From the NCBI RefSeq assembly GCF_000242435.1, contig NZ_JH591187.1:532291-596290 (forward strand): DNA of 64,000 nt, read 5' to 3'. Below, piece after piece: positions 17,072 to 24,735 of the stretch. The translations under genes and the position numbers were made by a program. Position 1 is the first letter of the stretch; each line of letters opens with the position of its first letter. Source of the DNA: Dialister succinatiphilus YIT 11850 (GTDB lineage Bacteria > Bacillota > Negativicutes > Veillonellales > Dialisteraceae). The notes beneath the pieces are model-generated. The model was given only the letters and a program-made list of their open reading frames with translations. It was not told the origin of the DNA and did not search any database.

Positions 17072-17300
17072 TGGCGAGCGCAGCGAGCCAGTCAGCAGAA
17101 TGCGTATTAAGCTATATTACCCATAACGACAATCCCGTAACGCTGACTTTATAAGCATTGCCCGAAGGGCAATCCGCAACCCTCGGGGCCAAAGGCCCCG
17201 TCAAACTTAAGAACCCTCCGGCCCGAAAGGGCCGGTCCATCTTAAGAACCTTTTCCCTATGAACCCTGTGAACCCTCAAGCCGCAGCCGCGCTTCCATTT
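17072..17300. repeat. Repeat mosaic, right exon side of the intron
   Basis: Begins with GGCGAGCGCAGCGAGCC, the right half of the interrupted repeat. It continues with GCCCGAAGGGC, CGGGGCCAAAGGCCCCG and CCGGCCCGAAAGGGCCGG palindromes, the last two each followed by a (A/T)CTTAAGAACC spacer. Confidence 0.75.
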
Positions 17301-17309
17301 CAAATAAAA

Positions 17310-17340
17310 TTGACACTCCCAGTGCCGGCTATGATATAAT
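17310..17340 (+). promoter_or_regulatory. Promoter of the glycosyltransferase gene
   Basis: Consensus TTGACA and TATAAT, but the spacer is 19 bases, longer than the optimum. Confidence 0.6.
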
Positions 17341-17372
17341 TTATCGGAGAAGTAGAGAAAAGGGGAACTGCC

Positions 17373-18470
17373 ATGTCGGACAAACCACGCAAGTTTATTA
17401 TTTTGACAGCCAGCATAGGAACAGGGCACAGCCAGGCAGCCCGGGCGATTGCGGAGGCCATGCAGGCGTCCCATCCCTCCGATTCCGTCAGTGTCCTCGA
17501 TTTTGTATCCAATAACCGGCTTTCGGTGGACCATATTATCAAAGATACTTACTTGAAGATGATCGATGTATTTCCCTCCATGTATGACCACTTATACAGC
17601 GATTCCCAGAACAGCCGGTTCGGACAGATGTCCCAGCTCATGCTTTCCTTGACTTTCAAGCGCCGCATGAAGAGTCTGGTGAATACGCTGAAGCCCGATG
17701 CGGTCATTTTCACCCATCCTTTTCCGGCAGGCGCCGCGGATCTGCTGAAGGCGGAGGGAAAAATCAGCGTGCCTCTTCTGGGGGTTATTACAGATTTTGA
17801 TATCCACCAGCTCTGGGTGGACCATTATCTTGACGGTTTCTGTGTGGCTACGCCGGACCTGAAGACACTGATGGAAAGCTATGATGTGCCTGGTGATATC
17901 ATCCACGTCACCGGTATTCCCGTTCGCCGCTCTTTCTATGAGCAGGCGGCCAGGAAGAGGCCTTTTGAAAAGGGGACAGTTCTTGTCATGGGCGGCGGAT
18001 TGGGCCTTGGGAATGTGGTGGACAACATTCGCCGGCTGGACGAGGTGGATGAAATTTCCAAATTTATTGTCATCACCGGTAAAAACATCGATCTTTACGA
18101 AAAAGTAGCGGCCCTTTCCGACAAACTTCACCATCCCGTGGAGCTTCACAGCTACACCAATAAGGTGGCGGAAATCATGGCCCGAAGTGAAATCCTTGTC
18201 ACCAAGCCCGGGGCGCTGACCTGCACCGAAGCCATGGTGATGCACCTTCCCATGGTGCTGGTCAATACCCTGCCGGGGCAGGAGCGGGCCAATGCGCTCC
18301 ACATGAAGAACCGGGGCTGCGCCGAATGGGTGAAAAGGGGAGACTTGGCGGAAACAGCCAGGCGGATTTTAAGAAATCCCGATGTGAGAAGCGCCATGGC
18401 CGCTGCCTGCGGCGATGTGCACCCTGACAGCGCCAAAGATGTGGTGAATGTGCTGTACAGCCTCTTGTAA
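17373..18470 (+). CDS. Glycolipid glycosyltransferase, MGDG synthase/UgtP-like
   Basis: GT28-type glycosyltransferase with an N-terminal MGDG-synthase domain, the family that adds sugars to diacylglycerol at the inner face of the cytoplasmic membrane. In the 365-residue protein, the N-terminal ILTASIGTGHSQAARAIAEAM is the acceptor-side signature; FTHPFPAGAADLL and GVITDFDIHQLWV lie in the first half. The second half has VMGGGLGLGNVVDNI and the sugar-nucleotide-binding VTKPGALTCTEAMVMHLPMVLVNTLPGQERANA. The donor and exact lipid cannot be told; lipid glycosylation is inferred from the family. It has its own promoter and no obvious partner. Confidence 0.85.
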   Translation: MSDKPRKFIILTASIGTGHSQAARAIAEAMQASHPSDSVSVLDFVSNNRLSVDHIIKDTYLKMIDVFPSMYDHLYSDSQNSRFGQMSQLMLSLTFKRRMKSLVNTLKPDAVIFTHPFPAGAADLLKAEGKISVPLLGVITDFDIHQLWVDHYLDGFCVATPDLKTLMESYDVPGDIIHVTGIPVRRSFYEQAARKRPFEKGTVLVMGGGLGLGNVVDNIRRLDEVDEISKFIVITGKNIDLYEKVAALSDKLHHPVELHSYTNKVAEIMARSEILVTKPGALTCTEAMVMHLPMVLVNTLPGQERANALHMKNRGCAEWVKRGDLAETARRILRNPDVRSAMAAACGDVHPDSAKDVVNVLYSLL

Positions 18471-18580
18471 CAGGCTTCAAGGTGGAATATCTCGATTCTG
18501 GAATGGGGGAGAGAGCGAAGGCTTATCGTTCAGCAGCTTACAGAAGTTTCTTCCTTGTAAGATTCATTTGCAGAATGGCC

Positions 18581-18609
18581 TTGACAAATGGGCCAAGTCG
18601 TACTATAGT
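18581..18609 (+). promoter_or_regulatory. Promoter of the thrS T-box transcript
   Basis: TTGACA, 17 bases, TATAGT, just upstream of the T-box leader. Confidence 0.85.
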
Positions 18610-18613
18610 ATGA

Positions 18614-18835
18614 CCATACACGTGATGACGGAGACATGATGCATCCGGATATCTTTGAAGAGAGTCTGCGGCCGGTGCGAGCAGACAGGAAGATGGATGG
18701 GTTACCGCTCCCGAACAGAAGGATTGAAGTCCTTCCGGCCGGATGCCGTTATGAGCCATAGAGTGAAGCGTCATGCTTTATTTGGGTGGAACCGCGGAAG
18801 TTAACTTTCGTCCCTTAGGGACGGAAGTTTTTTTG
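18614..18835 (+). promoter_or_regulatory. T-box riboswitch, threonine-specific
   Basis: The conserved 14-base T-box GGGTGGAACCGCGG is at 18784-18797 and is followed by an intrinsic terminator (AACTTTCGTCCC/GGGACGGAAGTT plus T-run, 18803-18834). The upstream stem I region contains ACC at 18704-18706 as the probable threonine specifier codon. Uncharged tRNA-Thr would pair with ACC and the T-box and prevent termination, switching on thrS when threonine is short. Confidence 0.93.
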
Positions 18836-18897
18836 TGTCTTAGTTTCTACAGGGCTGTTCCCAGCGGCCTGGAAACAAATAGGAAAGGAAGATTTTC

Positions 18898-20805
18898 ATG
18901 ATTACAATCAAATTGAAAGACGGCAAGGAAAAGCAGTTTGAATCTGCCATTTCCCTGGCCGATGCTGCGAAAGCCATTTCCAACAGCCTTGGCAGGGATG
19001 CCATTGTGGCTAAGGTGAACGGTGAACTGACAGATCTCCGTGATCCCATTGTGGATGGCAGTGAAGTTGAATTTTTTACCAAGGAAGATAAGGAAGGCCT
19101 CTTTACTCTGCGCCATACCGCTTCCCATGTAATGGCCCAGGCTATCCAGCATCTGTTCCCGGGCACCAAGTTTGCCATTGGACCGGCTATTGATGACGGC
19201 TTCTATTATGATCTGGACTCTGACCATGTATTCAGCCAGGAAGATTTCGCAGCCATTGAAAAAGAAATGGCCAAGATTTCCAAAGAAAACATTCCTCTGG
19301 TCAAGAAAGTGGTAAGCCGCGGCGAAGCGCTGAAGTTCTTCCAGGACAAAGGCCAGGATTACAAGGTCATGCTTATCAATGACCTTCCTGAAGATGCACA
19401 GATTTCCCTCTACGAACAGGGCGATTTCACAGACCTCTGCGCAGGTCCCCATATGCGTTCCACCGGCAAGGTGAAGGTATTCAAGATTATGACCGTAGCC
19501 GGCGCTTACTGGCGCGGTGATTCCAAGAACAAGATGCTCCAGCGTATCTATGCTACCGCCTTCTTCAAGAAGGAAGATCTGGATCATTACCTCTTTATCC
19601 GCAGCGAAGCAGAAAAGAGAGATCACAGAAAGCTGGGCAAGCAGCTGGACCTCTTCTCCTTCCATGATGAAGGCCCGGGATTCCCCTTCTTCCATCCAAA
19701 GGGCATGGCTCTCAGAAATATGCTCATGGATTATGAAAGAGAACTGTTCAAGGAATTCGGCTATGTGGAAATCATGACACCGGTAATCCTTTCCAAACAG
19801 CTCTGGATTCAGTCCGGCCACTGGGATCATTACAAAGAAAATATGTACTTCACCAAGATCGATGATGAAGACTATGCCATTAAGCCGATGAACTGCCCCG
19901 GCGGAATTCTCTATTTCAAGACCCAGCAGCGTTCCTACAGGGATCTGCCTATGCGTGTCGGCGAATTCGGCCTCGTTCATCGTCATGAACTCCGCGGTGC
20001 GCTCCATGGCCTCTTCCGTGTACGCTGCTTCACCCAGGATGATGCCCACATTTTCATGACCCAGGACCAGATGAAGGAAGAAGTCATCAAGTGCATGGCC
20101 ATGTACAAGAAGATGTACGGCGTATTCGGACTGGAATACCATGTGGAACTGTCCACTCGTCCGGAAAATTCCATGGGAAGCGATGAACTGTGGGAAATTT
20201 CTACCAACGCTCTTCGCGAAGCCATCGAAAAGACCGGCGTTCCCTACCAGATTAATGAAGGGGATGGCGCTTTCTACGGCCCGAAGCTGGATTTCCACGT
20301 ACAGGACTCCCTGGGACGTACCTGGCAGTGCGGCACCATTCAGATGGATATGCAGCTGCCGGAACGGTTTGACGTCAACTATATCGGCGAAGACGGTGAA
20401 AAGCACAGAGCTGTCATGCTGCACCGTGCAGGTTATGGCTCCCTGGAACGTTTCATCGGCATCCTCATCGAACATTTTGCTGGCGCATTCCCCACCTGGA
20501 TCGCTCCGGTACAGGTCAAGGTTATTCCGGTAACTGAAAAGCATATGGACTATGCTAAATCCGTGGCCAAGACCCTTTCCGAATCCAATATCCGCGTAGA
20601 ACTGGAAGAGGCCAATGAAACTTTGGGCTATAAGATCCGCAAAGCCCAGATGGAAAAGGTTCCTTACATGCTCATCGTAGGGGATAAAGAAGAAAAGTCC
20701 CACACCGTTTCTATCAGAAGCCGCAAAGATGGCGACAAGGGCTCCATGATGGTTCCCATGTTCATTGCCGGCCTGATGCAGGAAATCAAGAGCAGGGAAT
20801 ACTGA
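18898..20805 (+). CDS. thrS: Threonyl-tRNA synthetase
   Basis: Class II synthetase that charges tRNA-Thr. The full-length 635-residue protein has a TGS domain (1-60), an editing domain with HTASHVMAQAIQHLFPG near residue 70 and the DLCAGPHM motif near 180, a catalytic core with MNCPGG (zinc Cys) near 332 and FRVRCFTQDDAHIF near 373, and a C-terminal anticodon-binding domain. The ATG follows AGGAAAGGA. Transcription is controlled by the T-box upstream. A HutP-family gene follows after one base. Confidence 0.98.
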   Translation: MITIKLKDGKEKQFESAISLADAAKAISNSLGRDAIVAKVNGELTDLRDPIVDGSEVEFFTKEDKEGLFTLRHTASHVMAQAIQHLFPGTKFAIGPAIDDGFYYDLDSDHVFSQEDFAAIEKEMAKISKENIPLVKKVVSRGEALKFFQDKGQDYKVMLINDLPEDAQISLYEQGDFTDLCAGPHMRSTGKVKVFKIMTVAGAYWRGDSKNKMLQRIYATAFFKKEDLDHYLFIRSEAEKRDHRKLGKQLDLFSFHDEGPGFPFFHPKGMALRNMLMDYERELFKEFGYVEIMTPVILSKQLWIQSGHWDHYKENMYFTKIDDEDYAIKPMNCPGGILYFKTQQRSYRDLPMRVGEFGLVHRHELRGALHGLFRVRCFTQDDAHIFMTQDQMKEEVIKCMAMYKKMYGVFGLEYHVELSTRPENSMGSDELWEISTNALREAIEKTGVPYQINEGDGAFYGPKLDFHVQDSLGRTWQCGTIQMDMQLPERFDVNYIGEDGEKHRAVMLHRAGYGSLERFIGILIEHFAGAFPTWIAPVQVKVIPVTEKHMDYAKSVAKTLSESNIRVELEEANETLGYKIRKAQMEKVPYMLIVGDKEEKSHTVSIRSRKDGDKGSMMVPMFIAGLMQEIKSREY

Positions 20806-20806
20806 T

Positions 20807-21241
20807 ATGCAGAGGGAATTTCAGAGCGCTGATGTGGCACGAGCCGCCGTGCGCATGGCTTTGTCGGAAACCAGGGCGGATGAAAACGAGCTGAAGGAAA
20901 AGCTGGCGGCCCAGGGCATCCGTTCCGTTGCTGTTAATTTTGGTGGTAAATTCACGGATATTCTTCCCAAGATTTTTGAATCTGCCATTGTGGCTGCCCA
21001 GAGGCAGCATGTCATTTCTGATACCCATGTAGGTGACGGCTCGGTGCTTGGCGCTATGGAATCCGCTATCGAACAGGTGAAGCTCATGGCCATTGGCATG
21101 AACGTAGGGGGCAAGATCGGTATTGCCCGCTGGAAAGAACATCTCTGCGTCGCCGTTTTCGTAGGGGTAGGGGTGCTTCACTTCAATGAAGTCACCATTG
21201 GCCTGGCTCACCGGGTTTTACGAAATGACTTGACAGACTGA
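20807..21241 (+). CDS. HutP-family RNA-binding protein
   Basis: A 144-residue member of the HutP family. Bacillus HutP binds UAG-rich RNA with L-histidine and Mg2+ and prevents termination in the histidine-utilisation operon. The match covers the whole length: ARAAVRMALSETR at the N-terminus, VNFGGKFTDILPKI, then GGKIGIARWKEHLCVAVFVGVGVLHFNEV with the histidines of the metal site. No hut genes are nearby. The gene lies between thrS and infC, and the infC promoter starts inside its 3-prime end. Its RNA target is unknown; an obvious candidate is the leader of the infC operon immediately downstream. Confidence 0.85.
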   Translation: MQREFQSADVARAAVRMALSETRADENELKEKLAAQGIRSVAVNFGGKFTDILPKIFESAIVAAQRQHVISDTHVGDGSVLGAMESAIEQVKLMAIGMNVGGKIGIARWKEHLCVAVFVGVGVLHFNEVTIGLAHRVLRNDLTD

Positions 21242-21258
21242 ATTTCATGATGTATTAT
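21230..21258 (+). promoter_or_regulatory. Promoter of infC-rpmI-rplT inside the end of the HutP-like gene
   Basis: TTGACA, 17 bases, TATTAT. The -35 box lies in the last codons of the upstream gene. Confidence 0.8.
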
Positions 21259-21264
21259 TGTTCA

Positions 21265-21400
21265 TGTGATTAATTGCAAGCAGAAGTCATCCGCTTCTCA
21301 CCTTACAAGGCGCAGGCTACTAAGGTTTACGTATGAACTCGGGGCGGACGGTGTATGCTGTCCGCCTTTTACTTGCAATGATTTCTTTTTCGGAGGTGAA
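21265..21400 (+). promoter_or_regulatory. infC operon leader with attenuator (L20-leader-like position)
   Basis: About 140 bases of leader. An early hairpin pairs GCAGAAG with CTTCT. A later one, GGCGGAC/GTCCGCC at 21343-21366, is followed by TTTT and resembles a terminator placed before the gene. In Bacillus the same operon is controlled by L20 binding to its leader; identity with that RNA family is inferred from position and fold only. Confidence 0.6.
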
Positions 21401-21404
21401 AAGA

Positions 21405-21914
21405 ATAGGTAAAGAACTGAGTATCAATGAACAGATTCGGGCCAGAGAAGTCCGTGTAGTCAGTGATACAAACGAACAGCTGGGGATCATGACGCTCCAT
21501 GAAGCAATCCGCATTGCGGAAGAAAAGGGACTTGATCTCGTAGAGGTGGCGCCTAACGGCCGTCCGCCGGTATGCCGTATCATGAATTATGGAAAATACA
21601 GATACGAGCAGCAGAAACGTGATAAAGAAGCAAAGAAGAAACAGAAGGTATTCCAGATTAAGGAAGTCAAACTTCGTCCAAACATTGAAGACCATGACTT
21701 CTTCGTCAAGCTGAAGAATGCCCAGCGTTTCCTCGGAGATGGTAACAAGGTCAAAGTGACCATCATGTTCCGCGGAAGAGAAATGAGCCATCCCGAATTG
21801 GGACAGGAAGTTCTTGATCGCTTTGCAAAAGAGCTCGGTGACTCCATTGTTCGAGAAAAGCCACCGAAATTAGAAGGGCGCAACATGACCATGGTCATCG
21901 GCCCGAAAGCATAA
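21405..21914 (+). CDS. infC: Translation initiation factor IF-3 (non-AUG start)
   Basis: Binds the 30S subunit and checks start-codon selection. The 169-residue protein contains the family sequence SINEQIRAREVRVV at the N-terminus, APNGRPPVCRIMNYGKYRYEQ near residue 60 and a C-terminal KVKVTIMFRGREMSHPELG domain. The likely start is ATA at 21405: it sits six bases after GGAGGTG and corresponds to the usual N-terminus, while upstream ATGs lie in the leader and the only other candidate, GTG, overlaps the ribosome site itself. IF-3 genes are known for AUU/AUA-type starts that let IF-3 repress its own synthesis. Confidence 0.95.
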   Translation: MGKELSINEQIRAREVRVVSDTNEQLGIMTLHEAIRIAEEKGLDLVEVAPNGRPPVCRIMNYGKYRYEQQKRDKEAKKKQKVFQIKEVKLRPNIEDHDFFVKLKNAQRFLGDGNKVKVTIMFRGREMSHPELGQEVLDRFAKELGDSIVREKPPKLEGRNMTMVIGPKA

Positions 21915-21929
21915 AAAGGAGAGACAGAT

Positions 21930-22127
21930 ATGCCGAAAATGAAAACCCGTCGCGCTGCGGCAAAACGTTTTACCGAAACAGGATCCGGTCAGTTCAAGAG
22001 AAATAAAGCCTTCAAGAGCCACATTCTTGAAAAGAAATCCCCGAAGAGAAAGAGAAACTTCAGGAAAGCAGCACTGGTTTCCAAGTCTGATTACAAACGT
22101 GTAGCAAGATTGCTTCCAAACGGCTAA
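21930..22127 (+). CDS. rpmI: 50S ribosomal protein L35
   Basis: Small basic protein of the large ribosomal subunit. The 65 residues include the family start [19 protein letters not shown] and the lysine/arginine-rich [13 protein letters not shown] region. The GGAGA ribosome site lies 8 bases before the ATG. Second gene of the operon, in the order conserved across bacteria. Confidence 0.98.
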   Translation: MPKMKTRRAAAKRFTETGSGQFKRNKAFKSHILEKKSPKRKRNFRKAALVSKSDYKRVARLLPNG

Positions 22128-22144
22128 TAAGGAGGATTTAAAGA

Positions 22145-22495
22145 ATGGCAAGAGTAAAAAGCGGCGTAACCGCCCATGCAAGACATAAGAAGATTCTGAA
22201 ACTGGCTAAAGGCTACAGAGGTGCCCGTCATACCCAGTTCAGAAAAGCAAACGAACTAGTCATGAAGGCTCTCTACTATGCAAGAAGAGACCGCAGATCC
22301 AAGAAGAGAGAATTCCGTAAACTCTGGATCGTTCGTATCAATGCAGCAGCTCGTCAGAATGGTCTGACCTACAGCAAGCTCATTGCAGGCCTGACCAAAG
22401 CAGGTATCGAAGTGAACCGCAAGATGCTGTCCGAACTGGCTATCAGCGATCCTGCAGGCTTCACCAAGATCTGCGAAGCAGCAAAGAACGCTTAA
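22145..22495 (+). CDS. rplT: 50S ribosomal protein L20
   Basis: Early-assembling 23S rRNA-binding protein and, in Bacillus, the translational or attenuation repressor of its own operon. The 116 residues show [27 protein letters not shown] at the N-terminus (basic tail) and the [17 protein letters not shown] core. AAGGAGG lies before the ATG. Last gene of the operon; a terminator follows 14 bases later. Confidence 0.98.
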   Translation: MARVKSGVTAHARHKKILKLAKGYRGARHTQFRKANELVMKALYYARRDRRSKKREFRKLWIVRINAAARQNGLTYSKLIAGLTKAGIEVNRKMLSELAISDPAGFTKICEAAKNA

Positions 22496-22509
22496 TCAGC
22501 AGAAAGAAA

Positions 22510-22540
22510 ACACCGTTTCTCAGGAAGCGGTGCTTTTTTT
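22510..22540 (+). terminator. Terminator of infC-rpmI-rplT
   Basis: CACCG(TTTC) / (GAAG)CGGTG stem with seven T residues. Confidence 0.9.
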
Positions 22541-22605
22541 ATTGAGTAATTTATAAAGACGCCTCTGAGGCGCAGCCGGGACCAGGATCGGGGTGGAGGC
22601 CCGTT

Positions 22606-22768
22606 AAGGAAGCGCTGATTAAATCACTGTCTGCTTTTATTCTTGAATTTTTATGCAATGCGAGGAATGGGACGACGCGAATAGCGAGCTATTTAAGGAG
22701 TCCCATGACGAAGCAGTGCATAAAAATTCTTATGAAAGCAGACTCTATGAATTAATCAGTGCTTCCTT
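22606..22768 (+). repeat. Long hairpin element, copy 3
   Basis: Same 163-base fold as the copies near 1.6 and 13.9 kb. The inner stem reads ATGGGAC/GTCCCAT instead of ATGGGCT/AGCCCAT, and the outer AT-rich stem carries GTCTGCTTT/AAAGCAGAC, so both sides have changed together. Confidence 0.92.
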
Positions 22769-22816
22769 AACCTTCCCTGCTGAACTTTCTAAACCTTTTA
22801 TACAAAAATACAAACA

Positions 22817-22866
22817 AAAAAGGGGCTGTGAAAAAATGTTTGAACATTTTTTCACAGCCCCTTTTT
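22817..22866. terminator. Bidirectional terminator between rplT and fba
   Basis: AAAAAGGGGCTGTGAAAAAA with its near-perfect reverse complement; A-run and T-run on the two sides. It serves the minus-strand aldolase gene. One of a family of near-identical terminators in this window. Confidence 0.9.
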
Positions 22867-22890
22867 ATTCACAATGAGTGGTCAAATGGT

Positions 22891-23823
22891 TCAAATGGTA
22901 TGAGCGGATCCGAGGACGGCTTCAATCTTATGCTTGACCATTTCTTTTACTGCATTTCTGGCTGGTTTCAGGTAGTTCCGGGGGTCAAAGTTGGAGGGAT
23001 CTTTGTAGAGAGCTTCTCTGATGGCGCTGGTCATGGCCAGACGGATATCGGTGTCGATATTAATTTTGCAGACTGCCATGGTGGCAGCTTTTCTGAGCAT
23101 GTCTTCCGGCACGCCTTTGGCACCGAGCACTTTGCCGCCGTACTGGTTGCATTTTTCTACAAATTCCGGAATTACCGTGGAGGCACCGTGGAGGACGATG
23201 GGGTAGCCGGGCAGGAGTTTTCCTACTTTTTCCAGTCTTTCATAGTCCAGATAGGGGTCGCCTTTGTATTTATAGGCGCCGTGGCTGGTGCCGATAGCAA
23301 TGGCCAGGGAGTCGCAGCCGGTCCGTTCTACAAATTCCGCAGCCTGGTCGGGGTCTGTGAAGATGGCATCTTTGGCATCTACACTGACCATATCTTCCAC
23401 GCCGGCCAGACGGCCCAGTTCTGCTTCTACGACTACGCCTTTGTCATGGGCATATTCTACGATCTGCTTTGTGACTTTGACGTTTTCTTCAAAGGGATGC
23501 TTGGAGCCGTCATACATGACAGAGGAGAATCCGCCGTCAATGCAGGCTTTGCAGATTTCATAAGAGGAACCGTGATCCAGGTGAAGGGCGGTGGGGATTT
23601 CCGGATAATCCTGCAGCGCAATTTTTACGAGGCCTACGATGTATTCCTGCCCTGCATAGTTGCGGGCGCCTTCGGAGGCCTGAAGAATGACCGGAGATTC
23701 TTCTTCCTTGGCAGCTTCCATAATGCCCTGGATGATTTCCATATTGTTCACATTGAAAGCACCGATGGCATAATGACCTTTATAGGCTTTCTTAAACATT
23801 TCAGTAGTTCCTACAAGCGGCAT
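22891..23823 (-). CDS. fba: Class II fructose-1,6-bisphosphate aldolase
   Basis: Zinc-dependent aldolase that interconverts fructose-1,6-bisphosphate with dihydroxyacetone phosphate and glyceraldehyde-3-phosphate. The 310-residue protein has YAIGAFNVNNMEIIQGI at the N-terminus, the metal-binding ALHLDHGSSYEICKACIDGGFSSVMYDGS near residue 85, and IAIGTSHGAYK and VLHGAST motifs later on. The start (MPLVGTTEMF) was chosen because AAGGAAGG lies 8 bases upstream and it matches the family N-terminus; the frame continues 36 codons further without a good ribosome site. Monocistronic, on the strand opposite its neighbours. Confidence 0.95.
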   Translation of the reverse strand: MPLVGTTEMFKKAYKGHYAIGAFNVNNMEIIQGIMEAAKEEESPVILQASEGARNYAGQEYIVGLVKIALQDYPEIPTALHLDHGSSYEICKACIDGGFSSVMYDGSKHPFEENVKVTKQIVEYAHDKGVVVEAELGRLAGVEDMVSVDAKDAIFTDPDQAAEFVERTGCDSLAIAIGTSHGAYKYKGDPYLDYERLEKVGKLLPGYPIVLHGASTVIPEFVEKCNQYGGKVLGAKGVPEDMLRKAATMAVCKINIDTDIRLAMTSAIREALYKDPSNFDPRNYLKPARNAVKEMVKHKIEAVLGSAHTI

Positions 23824-24227
23824 AGTGATGACCTTCCTTTCAAATTGATTCATATGAATTGAATGCATGGTTTTCATGGGATTATGCATGTATCTGATTT
23901 CATTATACTGAATGGGGGAGCGGATTTCCACCGGAAAATGATGGGAGATTTTAAGCTATGGGAGGGTAAGGCTCTATTCCCGAATGAAAGAGGGCTGATA
24001 CCTGGCGAGTGGTAAAAAGTTGGACTTCTTTTCGCTTGTTGAAATGCAGCCTGTCTGCTGCTGAGTCATCCTCGTCCTGGCCGTCATGGTGAGCTTTTAA
24101 TTTTTTCATAAAAATTCCTCATTTTTCCCGCCGCATATGGTAAAATGAAATGGTGTAATCAATTTCATTTACAAGGAAGTGGAAAGTCACAGATTTCTGT
24201 GGATTCCTGCCGGAGTAGGAGGACAGG
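23824..24227. other. Divergent gap between fba and yajQ
   Basis: About 400 bases with no gene and none of the palindromic repeats. Near 24138 there is TAAAAT, a possible -10 box for the downstream operon. A small hairpin CACAG(ATTT)CTGTG lies at 24189-24202, followed by the ribosome site. I see no cobalamin riboswitch here. Confidence 0.5.
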
Positions 24228-24719
24228 ATGGCTAAGGATTATTCTTTCGATGTGGTGTGCCGTACGGATCTGCAGGAGGCACAGAATGCGGTGAATCAGG
24301 CGGCCCGGGAAATCGGGACCCGTTATGATTTCAAAGGAAGCAAAAGTTCTGTGTCTCTGGAAGATGGCAGAATCACTCTCATCGGTGATGATGATTTCAA
24401 GCTTCGTCTGGTGAGGGATATCCTGAATACGAAGCTGGTGAAGCGGGGGATTTCCCTGAAGAATATCAGGGAGGAAAAGAAGGAGCCTGCTGCCGGCGGC
24501 ACGGTGCGTCAGGTGTTGGAGCTGACGAACGGCATTTCTTCGGACATGGCAAAGGATATCGTGAAGCGGGTGAAAGCATCTAAAATCAAGGTGTCTGCTA
24601 AAATCAACGGTGACGAAGTGAGGGTCAGCGGAAAGGATAAGGATGCCCTGCAGGCCTGCATTGCTTTCCTGAAGCAGCAGGATCTTCCCATGGACTTACA
24701 GTTTGTGAATTACAGATAA
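24228..24719 (+). CDS. yajQ: YajQ-family protein (DUF520)
   Basis: A 163-residue protein of the YajQ family, which binds nucleotides or RNA; in Xanthomonas a member binds cyclic di-GMP. The N-terminal YSFDVVCRTDLQEAQNAVNQAAREIGTRYDF and the C-terminal KVSAKINGDEVRVSGKDKDALQ are typical, and the length is that of the family. AGGAGGACAG precedes the ATG. It is followed by cbiD after 16 bases, so it probably heads the cobalamin operon transcript; a functional link with cobalamin synthesis is not known. Confidence 0.9.
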   Translation: MAKDYSFDVVCRTDLQEAQNAVNQAAREIGTRYDFKGSKSSVSLEDGRITLIGDDDFKLRLVRDILNTKLVKRGISLKNIREEKKEPAAGGTVRQVLELTNGISSDMAKDIVKRVKASKIKVSAKINGDEVRVSGKDKDALQACIAFLKQQDLPMDLQFVNYR

Positions 24720-24735
24720 AAGAGATGAAGGGATA

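Noticed and set aside
23935-24227. Cobalamin riboswitch before the yajQ-cbi operon
   Set aside because: None of the conserved core of that riboswitch could be found, only a small CACAG/CTGTG hairpin.
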